Program-made: the position numbers and the translations under genes | Shown here: piece by piece, positions 1 through 5,814 of the stretch | How positions within the stretch are numbered: position 1 is the first letter of the stretch | How the letters are laid out: each line of letters starts with the position of its first letter | Notes under the pieces: model-generated | Told to the model about the DNA's origin: nothing | Databases searched by the model: none | What the model saw: the letters and a program-made list of their open reading frames with translations, nothing else | Assembly (NCBI GenBank): GCA_910588105.1 | Contig: CAJUQD010000073.1 | Location: 1 to 10,973, forward strand | Reading direction: 5' to 3' | Source of the DNA: an uncultured Oscillospiraceae bacterium | GTDB lineage: Bacteria; Bacillota; Clostridia; Oscillospirales; Oscillospiraceae | Length of the DNA: 10,973 nucleotides

Positions 1-926
1 CTGGCCCGGATGGTGGTGATGTCATAGGTGCCCAGCAGCTCCACCACCGTCTCCAAGCTGTCCAGTACATCCTGGCGGGTGATGATGACCTCCGTGTGGT
101 CGCTGCCGATGTGATCCGCCACCTGGCGGGCGTATTTCAGGTCGATGGCATCGGTGTCCATGCCGATGGCGAAGGTGCGGATCGGGACGCGGCTCCGCCT
201 GGCGGCGATGGCGCACACCAGGGAGGAGTCCAGCCCACCGGACAGGAGAAAGCCCACCTTGGCGTCGGCGACCAGCCGCTTTTCCACTCCGGCGATGAGC
301 TTTTCCCGGATGTTGGCGCAGATAGCGTCCATACCGTCCCGGCAGACGCGCTCCACCTGGGCAATGTCCCGGTAGCACACAAATCTGCCGTCCTTGTAAT
401 AGTGTCCCGGCGGGAACGGCAGGATGTGCTCCACGATCCCCACCAGGTTCTTTGGCTCACTGGCAAAGACGGCGGACCCGCTGCGGTCATGCCCGTAATA
501 GAGGGGCCGGATGCCAATGGGGTCCCGGGCGGCGATGAACTCCCCCGCCACGCCGTCATAGATGACGCAGGCAAACTCCGCGTCGAGCATGGCAAACATA
601 GCCGTGCCATACTCCCGGTACAGGGGGAGCAGGATCTCGCAGTCGGACCCGCTTTGGAACGCATAGCCTTTTCCTTCCAAGATCTTCCTAAGCCTTTCAA
701 AGCCATAGAGCTCGCCGTTGCACACACAATAGCTGCCGTCCCGCTCAAAGGGCTGCATCCCCTCGGGGGTGAGGCCCATGATGGACAGGCGGTGGAAGCC
801 CAGCAGTCCGTCTCCGACGCGGAGAACCCGGCTGTTATCCGGGCCGCGGCTGACGGTGCGGGCAAAGCCCTGCTGAAAGGCGTCATAATCGGCCACAGGG
901 CCGCAATAACCGATGATTGAACACAT
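1..926 (-). CDS. asnB: Asparagine synthase (glutamine-hydrolysing), N-terminal part, cut by window edge
   Basis: Class II asparagine synthetase, which makes asparagine from aspartate, ATP and glutamine in the cytoplasm. The 308 codons present start MCSIIGYCG, so Cys2 becomes the N-terminal catalytic nucleophile after Met removal. Conserved glutaminase residues follow (RGPDNS, and CNGELYGFERLR in the substrate pocket region). The synthetase domain opens with the PP-loop SGGLDSS at residues 229-235, which binds ATP pyrophosphate, and then TFAIGM and DLKYAR, typical of the bacterial enzyme. The frame is open to the edge; about 200-300 more codons are expected from known family lengths (E. coli AsnB is 554 aa). 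The ATG at 924-926 is chosen because Cys must be residue 2 and an AGGAG lies at 931-935. It follows purF by 62 bases on the same strand, so cotranscription with amt-purF is likely but not proven. Confidence 0.95.
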   Translation of the reverse strand, partial: MCSIIGYCGPVADYDAFQQGFARTVSRGPDNSRVLRVGDGLLGFHRLSIMGLTPEGMQPFERDGSYCVCNGELYGFERLRKILEGKGYAFQSGSDCEILLPLYREYGTAMFAMLDAEFACVIYDGVAGEFIAARDPIGIRPLYYGHDRSGSAVFASEPKNLVGIVEHILPFPPGHYYKDGRFVCYRDIAQVERVCRDGMDAICANIREKLIAGVEKRLVADAKVGFLLSGGLDSSLVCAIAARRSRVPIRTFAIGMDTDAIDLKYARQVADHIGSDHTEVIITRQDVLDSLETVVELLGTYDITTIRA

Positions 927-943
927 ATGTCTCCTCTTTTCCA

Positions 944-977
944 CCCCTGGGTCTTGTCAAGGCCGCGGGGCTTTTTT
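944..977 (+). terminator. Terminator-like hairpin plus six T, reading on the plus strand
   Basis: In the purF-asnB gap the plus strand has an outer CCCC/GGGG pairing (944-947 with 967-970), a 2x2 internal loop, an inner six-pair stem (950-955 with 959-964, including one G-U) and a triloop, followed by C and TTTTTT at 972-977. The minus strand version loses one inner pair and has no following U-run, so it would not stop purF-to-asnB transcription. No plus-strand gene is present, so this could end antisense transcription rising from asnB, or be chance. Folding energy was not calculated. Confidence 0.3.
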
Positions 978-988
978 GATTTGTCGGG

Positions 989-2347
989 TCACAGGGGCAG
1001 GGGATATTTCCCGGTAAAACACCCGTCACAGAAGCCGCAGGCAGCATTCGGAACGATGCGCTTCAGTGCGTCCAGGCTCAAAAATGCCAGGCTGTCCGCG
1101 CCGGTCTGCGCCCTGATCTCCTCTACCGAGTAGCGGCAGGCGATCAGCTCGTCCTTGTTCGGGATGTCGGTGCCAAAATAGCAGGGGGCGATAAATGGCG
1201 GCGCGGAGGAGCGCAGATGGACCTCCTTAGCCCCCGCCTCCCGCAGCAGGGACACGATTTGCCGGGAAGTGGTGCCCCGGACGATGGAATCATCCACCAG
1301 CACCACCCGTTTTCCCGCTACACAGCTGCGCAGTGCTCCCAGCTTGATGCGCACCGCCTGCTCCCGGTGGTCTTGGCCGGGGGTGATGAAGGTGCGGCCA
1401 ATATAGCGGTTTTTCACCAGCCCCACCCCATAGGGGATGCCGGATGCCTCCGCATAGCCCAGGGCGGCGTCCAGTCCGGAATCCGGCACGCCGACCGTCA
1501 CGTCTGCCTCCACGGGATATTCCTGGGCCAGGAAGTACCCTGCCCGCCGCCGGGCCTCGTGGACGGACTGGCCGCAGATGGTGGAGTCGGGCCGGGCGAA
1601 GTAAATGTACTCGAAGATGCATAGGTGTCCTCTGCCGGCGGGGCCCTGAATGGTGCGCACCACGCCGTCCTCCACCGCCACGATCTCGCCGGGATCCAGC
1701 TCCCGCTCAAACCTGGCCCCCACCGCATCCAGCGCGCAGCTCTCAGAGGCGAACATCACCGCCTTTCCCCGCCGCCCCATACACAGAGGACGGAAGCCCC
1801 AGGGGTCCCGGGCGGCGACCAGCTTCCGGGGAGACATGACGATCAGGGACCAGGCCCCCCGCAACCCCGACAGCGCTTTCTGCACCGCCTCCTCCACCGA
1901 AGGGCAGCGCAGCCGTGCCTGGGCAATGGCATAAGCAATCAGCTCGGAATCGCTGGTGGTCTGGAAAATGGCTCCCTGATACTCGAACTTAGTGCGCAGC
2001 TCATCCGCGTGGGGCAGATTGCCGTTGTGGGCCAAAGCCAGGGTGCCTTTGACATAGTTCAGCGTCAGGGGCTGGGCATTCTCCCGGCGAAGGCCGCCGG
2101 CAGTGGAATAGCGCACATGGCCCACCGCCATGGTCCCGTTCAGCTCGTCCAAGATCCCCTCGTGGAATACCTCCCCCACCAAACCCACATCCTTGTGGAA
2201 GGACAGCTCCCTATCGTTGATGGCGGCGATGCCGCAGGCCTCCTGCCCCCGGTGCTGGAGGGCATACAGCCCATAATAGGCGGTCCGGGCGCAGTCCCCA
2301 ACCGGGTCGTATATGCCAAATACACCGCACTCCTCATGAAGCTCCAT
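989..2347 (-). CDS. purF: Amidophosphoribosyltransferase (glutamine PRPP amidotransferase)
   Basis: Catalyses the first committed step of purine synthesis: PRPP plus glutamine to phosphoribosylamine. With the start chosen here the protein has 452 residues. A short propeptide MELHEE precedes Cys7, the class II amidotransferase nucleophile after cleavage (CGVFGIYDP). Conserved glutaminase motifs follow: LQHRGQEACGI, GHVRYSTAGG and AHNGNL. The PRPP loop VVLVDDSIVRGTTS lies near residues 348-361. Cysteines 243, 389, 437 and 440 match the four 4Fe-4S ligands of the Bacillus subtilis enzyme, and the protein ends shortly after FTGKYP, so it is somewhat shorter at the C terminus than the B. subtilis protein. 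An upstream in-frame GTG at 2354-2356 was rejected because it overlaps the ribosome binding site. The gene lies between amt and asnB rather than among other purine genes; I see no purine-gene neighbours in the window. Confidence 0.96.
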   Translation of the reverse strand: MELHEECGVFGIYDPVGDCARTAYYGLYALQHRGQEACGIAAINDRELSFHKDVGLVGEVFHEGILDELNGTMAVGHVRYSTAGGLRRENAQPLTLNYVKGTLALAHNGNLPHADELRTKFEYQGAIFQTTSDSELIAYAIAQARLRCPSVEEAVQKALSGLRGAWSLIVMSPRKLVAARDPWGFRPLCMGRRGKAVMFASESCALDAVGARFERELDPGEIVAVEDGVVRTIQGPAGRGHLCIFEYIYFARPDSTICGQSVHEARRRAGYFLAQEYPVEADVTVGVPDSGLDAALGYAEASGIPYGVGLVKNRYIGRTFITPGQDHREQAVRIKLGALRSCVAGKRVVLVDDSIVRGTTSRQIVSLLREAGAKEVHLRSSAPPFIAPCYFGTDIPNKDELIACRYSVEEIRAQTGADSLAFLSLDALKRIVPNAACGFCDGCFTGKYPLPL

Positions 2348-2355
2348 AGAAAACA

Positions 2356-2362
2356 CTCCCTT
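2356..2362 (-). promoter_or_regulatory. Ribosome binding site deciding the purF start
   Basis: AAGGGAG reads on the minus strand here, eight bases upstream of the ATG at 2345-2347. The longer reading frame would start at a GTG whose first base (2356) is the last base of this site, which is not workable. The ATG also gives a propeptide of six residues before the catalytic Cys. Confidence 0.8.
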
Positions 2363-2376
2363 GCGTCAACGCCCGC

Positions 2377-2404
2377 AGGGCAAGGGTGACAAGGCCCTTG
2401 CCCT
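2377..2404. repeat. Perfect 10-bp inverted repeat between amt and purF
   Basis: Arms AGGGCAAGGG (2377-2386) and CCCTTGCCCT (2395-2404) are perfectly complementary, with an eight-base spacer. In the mRNA this forms a stable hairpin about ten bases after the amt stop codon. No U-run follows on the minus strand, so it is not a classical intrinsic terminator. It may protect the amt message end, reduce read-through into purF, or be one copy of a small dispersed palindromic element. The form CAGGG...CCCTACAG looks like intergenic palindromes I associate with high-GC Clostridia, but that is memory, not a search. Confidence 0.6.
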
Positions 2405-2414
2405 ACAGCTGTTT

Positions 2415-4091
2415 TTATTCCTCGCCCTGGAGGGCGTCATAGCCCCGTTCGTTGGTGCGGACCTTCACCGCCTGTTCCACGCCGTAGACGAAGATCTTGC
2501 CGTCCCCGATATGGCCGGTGTACAGCGCCTTCCGGGCGGCATCCACCACCTGGGCCACCGGCACCTTGGACACCACCATGTCCACCTGGAGCTTGGGCAG
2601 CAGGTTCATGGACAGGGGTACGCCCCGGTAATACTCTGTGCGCCCCTTCTGGATGCCGCAGCCCAGCACCTGGGTGACAGTCATGCCGGTGACGCCGATA
2701 TCGTTCATAGCTGCTTTCAGCTGCTCGAACTTGGCCTGATTGCACAGGACTGTCACCTTGGACAGCTTCACGTCAGAGGCAGGCATGGGCTGGGACATGA
2801 CCTGGACGGGCACCGTCTCATCCATGCACCTGCTGTCCTTGGCCGCCACCGGCGCGGGAAAAGCGTTGGCTGCCGGCATAGCCGTCAGGGTAGTGGAGGG
2901 CATGAAGTCGGCGTAGGCGGAGGGCAGGCCGTGCTCGGTGGAGTCCAGTCCAGCGATCTCCTCCTCGGCAGACACCCGCAGGCCGTGGGCGGCGCGGATG
3001 ATGTGGAACACGATGGTCATGACCACCACCGTGTAGGCCGCGATGGCGGCCACGCCCAGACACTGGACGCCCAGCAGACGCGGTCCGCCGCCGTAAAGCA
3101 GGCCTCCGTCTGTGGCAAGAAATCCCGTGAGGATGGTGCCTGTCAACCCACATCCGCCGTGGACGGCCACCGCGCCCACCGGATCGTCGATGTGGAGCCT
3201 GGTGTCCACCGTCTCCACGATGACCACCACCAGGATGCCGGTGACCACGCCCACAATGGCAGAACCCAAGGCATCCAGGTCGGCACAACCGGCGGTGATC
3301 CCAACCAACCCGGCCAGAGGGGCATTCAAGCACATACCTACGTCGGGCTTGCCGTTCTTGATCCAGGTGAACAGCATACAGACCACCGTGGCCACCGCTG
3401 GGGCGATGGTGGTGTTGCCCAGGATCTGAGCCATCTGGACAGTGTCGGATGCCGCCGCGCCGTTAAAGCCGTACCAGCAGAACCAGAGGATGAACGTGCC
3501 CATGGCCGCCAGAGGGATGTTGTGGCCCAGGATGGCCCTGGAATTGCCCTTTTCATCGTATTTTCCCATGCGGGCCCCCAGCAGGATGGCCCCAATCAGC
3601 CCGGAGATGCCTCCCACCATATGGATGACAGAGGACCCCGCAAAGTCAATGTAGCCCAGCTTGGCCAGCCAGCCCTGGGCGTTCCATACCCAGCCCGCCT
3701 CAACGGGGTAGACCACAGCGGAGATGACGGCGGAGTAGATGCAGTAGCTGGAGAACTTGGTGCGCTCCGCCATGGCTCCGGACACGATGGTGGCGGCGGT
3801 GGCACAAAACACCAGCTGGAAAAAGAAGTTGGACCAGTCGAACCCGTAGAAATCGGTGAACATCTGATACTCCGGTAGGCCGATCAGTCCGAAAAAGTAG
3901 TTCTCGCTGTTCATGATACCATAGCCCAAAGCCATGAACACCACCGTGCCGATGCAGAAATCCATCAGGTTCTTCATGATGATGTTCCCCGCATTTTTAG
4001 CCCGCGTGAAGCCCGCCTCCACGGCGGCAAACCCGCACTGCATGAAGAACACCAGGATCGCGCCTACCAAAAACCATACTGACATATCCAT
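2415..4091 (-). CDS. amt: Ammonium channel (Amt) with C-terminal fused PII (GlnK-like) domain
   Basis: A 558-residue inner-membrane ammonium channel joined to its own regulator. Residues about 1-375 form the Amt domain: successive hydrophobic helices starting directly at the N terminus with no signal peptide, Asp149 and His157 (DFAGSSVIHM) and His311 (DDPVGAVAVHGGCG), the Asp and pore twin-His of E. coli AmtB. The usual Amt tail GLDSTEHG is at 381-388. A Pro/Ala-rich linker spans about 394-444. Residues 445-558 are a complete PII domain, with Gln481 (2-oxoglutarate ligand position), T-loop Arg489 (Arg47 of GlnK, which inserts in the pore), TGHIGDGK at 525-532 and the C-terminal VRT. The uridylylated Tyr51 position is Leu493. 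The ATG at 4091 follows AAGGGAGGAA by five bases. A strong promoter and a structured leader precede it. Expected role: import of ammonium with built-in gating by ADP/ATP and 2-oxoglutarate. Confidence 0.95.
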   Translation of the reverse strand: MDMSVWFLVGAILVFFMQCGFAAVEAGFTRAKNAGNIIMKNLMDFCIGTVVFMALGYGIMNSENYFFGLIGLPEYQMFTDFYGFDWSNFFFQLVFCATAATIVSGAMAERTKFSSYCIYSAVISAVVYPVEAGWVWNAQGWLAKLGYIDFAGSSVIHMVGGISGLIGAILLGARMGKYDEKGNSRAILGHNIPLAAMGTFILWFCWYGFNGAAASDTVQMAQILGNTTIAPAVATVVCMLFTWIKNGKPDVGMCLNAPLAGLVGITAGCADLDALGSAIVGVVTGILVVVIVETVDTRLHIDDPVGAVAVHGGCGLTGTILTGFLATDGGLLYGGGPRLLGVQCLGVAAIAAYTVVVMTIVFHIIRAAHGLRVSAEEEIAGLDSTEHGLPSAYADFMPSTTLTAMPAANAFPAPVAAKDSRCMDETVPVQVMSQPMPASDVKLSKVTVLCNQAKFEQLKAAMNDIGVTGMTVTQVLGCGIQKGRTEYYRGVPLSMNLLPKLQVDMVVSKVPVAQVVDAARKALYTGHIGDGKIFVYGVEQAVKVRTNERGYDALQGEE

Positions 4092-4211
4092 TGAGATTCC
4101 TCCCTTAACATCAGGTCAGGCCGCGCGCTCTGCTGGCGCTTCAGCACGGTCCCTCCCGTGAAACAGGAAAGGCGCCGGGAGCGTTGAAGCTCTCCGGCAC
4201 CTTTGCCTGAT
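4092..4211 (-). promoter_or_regulatory. Structured 5' leader of the amt mRNA, candidate cis-regulatory RNA
   Basis: From the predicted start at about 4211 the leader runs 120 nt to the amt ATG. Hairpin 1 (4164-4209) has 19 pairs in three blocks (4206-4209 with 4164-4167; 4194-4204 with 4168-4178, one G-U; 4189-4192 with 4179-4182), single bulges C4205 and A4193, and hexaloop UUCAAC. Hairpin 2 is CACGG/CCGUG (4156-4160 with 4145-4149) around hexaloop GAGGGA. Hairpin 3 is UGCUG/CAGCA (4142-4146 with 4131-4135) around AAGCGC and shares bases with hairpin 2. The first six bases AUCAGG (4206-4211) also match CCUGAU (4110-4115), just upstream of the ribosome binding site at 4097-4106. The same segment can pair with GCCUGA at 4116-4121. 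No U-run is present, so control at translation initiation is more likely than attenuation. I do not recognise the class. Confidence 0.6.
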
Positions 4212-4217
4212 GGGGGG

Positions 4218-4246
4218 AGTATAGCGCCGTTTTTGCAAGATGTCAA
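4218..4246 (-). promoter_or_regulatory. Sigma-A type promoter for amt (-purF-asnB)
   Basis: On the minus strand a perfect -35 TTGACA (4241-4246) is followed by a 17-base spacer and -10 TATACT (4218-4223). The probable start is the A at 4211, after a run of six C. Upstream lie several A-tracts (for example around 4256-4264 and 4280-4285) that could act as an UP element. It drives amt and, with no evident terminator carrying a U-run afterwards, probably purF and asnB too. Confidence 0.85.
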
Positions 4247-4335
4247 CCGATAAAATTCATTTTTGGCGGGCTCTACAAATGTTTTTACCCTCATAACGAA
4301 AATATGATTATTTTATCCTGCAATATTTTAGAAGA
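4247..4335. other. AT-rich upstream region between gltD and the amt promoter
   Basis: This is much richer in A+T than the rest of the window. It holds A-tracts and a small inverted repeat AAAATA-N4-TATTTT at 4299-4314. I see no GC-rich stem with a U-run, so no intrinsic terminator for gltD is evident. I also see no copy of the Bacillus GlnR/TnrA site (TGTNA-N7-TNACA). It is a plausible place for a regulator or UP element, but nothing specific is identified. Confidence 0.4.
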
Positions 4336-5814
4336 TCATTCCAAGCCGCTGTACCCCATGAGGTACCGGTCCACCTCCCGGGCGGCGGCGCGGCCCTCGG
4401 CAATGGCCCACACCACCAGAGACTGCCCCCGGCACATATCCCCGGCGGCGAACACCTTCTCCACACCAGTGGAGTACACGTCGGGGACCGTGGCCACGTT
4501 GGAACGCCCGTCTCGGTCCACGCCAAAGGCGTCGGCGGCATAGTCCTCCGGGCCCAGAAAGCCCGCCGCGATGAGCAGTAGCTGACAGGGCAGCTCCTCC
4601 TCCGAGCCGGGGACCTCAGCCATGGTATGGCGGTTGCCCTCCACTTTGGGCTCCAGCTTGACGGTGACGATGGAACACAGCACGCCGTTTTCGTCCGTGC
4701 GGCACTCCTTTACCGTGGTCTGGTAGCGGCGGGGATCCCCACCGAATACCGCGATGGCCTCCTCCTGGCCGTAATCCGTTTTGCAGACCTTTGGCCATTG
4801 GGGCCAGGGGTTGTTGGCAGCCCGGCTGTCAGGGGCCTTGGGCATCATCTCCAGCTGGATGACGGACTTACAGCCGTGGCGGATGGCGGTGCCCACGCAG
4901 TCGTTGCCCGTGTCGCCGCCGCCCACGATGACCACATCCCTGCCCCCGGCATTGATATAGGTGCCTTTCGCAAGGCCGCTGTCCAGCAGGGACCTGGTGG
5001 TGGAGGTCAGAAATTCCACGGCGTAATACGCGCCATCCACTCCCTCCGCCGCGGGCAGGGGCCGGGGCTTTTTCGCGCCGCAGCACAAGATCACCGCGTC
5101 ATATTCCTCCAAAAGCTGCCGGGCGGACACGTCCCGGCCCACGTCGCAGGAGGTGCGGAACACCACTCCCTCCGCCGCCATCAGACCGGTCCGGCGGGCG
5201 ACAATCTCCTTTTGCAGCTTCATGTTGGGGATGCCGTACATCAGCAGGCCCCCCACCCGGTCCTCCCGCTCCAATACGGTGACGGTGTGCCCCCGGCGGT
5301 TGAGCTGCTGGGCGGCGGCCAGCCCGGCGGGGCCGGACCCCACCACCGCCACCCGTTTTCCGGTGCGGACACGGGGCGGCTGGGGTGCCATTGCCCCCGA
5401 GGCAAAGCCCGCCTCGATGATGGCAAGCTCGTTTTCCTTCACCGTCACCGGGTTGCCGTTGAGGCCGCAGGTGCAGGCCGCCTCGCACAGGGCGGGGCAC
5501 ACCCTCCCGGTAAATTCAGGGAAGCTGTTGGTCTTGGTGAGCCGGGCCAGGGCCTGGTCCAGGTTTTCGGTATAGATCAGATCGTTCCACTCCGGTACCA
5601 AGTTGTGGAGGGGACAGCCGGTGAACATACCCGCCAGCTCCACCCCGGACTGGCAGAAGGGCACGCCGCACTCCATGCACCGGGCTCCCTGCTTTCGCCG
5701 TTCCTCCTCGGGGAGCATGGGGTGGAACTCGTTCCAGTGCTTAATCCGCTCCAAAGGCGACTGGCAGGGGTTACCCTGACGGCTGTATTCCAAAAATCCA
5801 GTGGGCTTTCCCAT
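4336..5814 (-). CDS. gltD: Glutamate synthase (NADPH) small subunit
   Basis: The flavoprotein subunit of GOGAT, 492 residues, the family's usual length. It oxidises NAD(P)H and passes electrons through Fe-S clusters to the FMN site of GltB for glutamate formation. Two N-terminal cysteine groups supply 4Fe-4S ligands: Cys46, 49, 54 and 67 (RCMECGVPFC...GCP) and Cys106, 110, 114 and 116 (RVCPALCEAACTCG). The FAD-binding motif VAVVGSGPAGLAAA is near residues 155-168, and the NAD(P)H motif GGGDTGNDC is at 298-306. FAAGDMCRGQSLVVWAIAEG near the C terminus completes the FAD site. The ATG overlaps the gltB stop by one base (TAATG), so the two are translationally coupled and made in equal amounts. 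Downstream, 244 bases separate it from amt, which has its own promoter. Confidence 0.96.
   Translation of the reverse strand: MGKPTGFLEYSRQGNPCQSPLERIKHWNEFHPMLPEEERRKQGARCMECGVPFCQSGVELAGMFTGCPLHNLVPEWNDLIYTENLDQALARLTKTNSFPEFTGRVCPALCEAACTCGLNGNPVTVKENELAIIEAGFASGAMAPQPPRVRTGKRVAVVGSGPAGLAAAQQLNRRGHTVTVLEREDRVGGLLMYGIPNMKLQKEIVARRTGLMAAEGVVFRTSCDVGRDVSARQLLEEYDAVILCCGAKKPRPLPAAEGVDGAYYAVEFLTSTTRSLLDSGLAKGTYINAGGRDVVIVGGGDTGNDCVGTAIRHGCKSVIQLEMMPKAPDSRAANNPWPQWPKVCKTDYGQEEAIAVFGGDPRRYQTTVKECRTDENGVLCSIVTVKLEPKVEGNRHTMAEVPGSEEELPCQLLLIAAGFLGPEDYAADAFGVDRDGRSNVATVPDVYSTGVEKVFAAGDMCRGQSLVVWAIAEGRAAAREVDRYLMGYSGLE

Noticed and set aside
955..960. TTGACA on the minus strand upstream of asnB as a -35 box
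   Set aside because: No acceptable -10 element lies 16-18 bases downstream; that stretch runs into the ribosome binding site region.
2348..2356. GTG start for purF at 2354-2356
   Set aside because: The GTG overlaps the AAGGGAG site. The ATG at 2345-2347 has correct spacing and suits the cleaved propeptide.
2361..3878. Plus-strand open frame of 505 codons opposite amt
   Set aside because: It is antisense to the Amt-PII gene and very rich in His, Gly and Gln, as expected of reverse-frame reading of GC-rich codons. It resembles no protein I know.
4131..4188. amt leader as a standard ANTAR two-hexaloop target
   Set aside because: Three hexaloops can be drawn (UUCAAC, GAGGGA, AAGCGC), but none has both A at position 1 and G at position 4 as I recall for known ANTAR targets, and no terminator overlaps them. 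The idea remains open but is not supported by motif.
4206..4247. Glycine or TPP riboswitch resemblance (CAGGCAAAGG, ACCUGAU)
   Set aside because: Only short fragments match. The conserved cores and junctions of both classes are missing, and the predicted fold is different.
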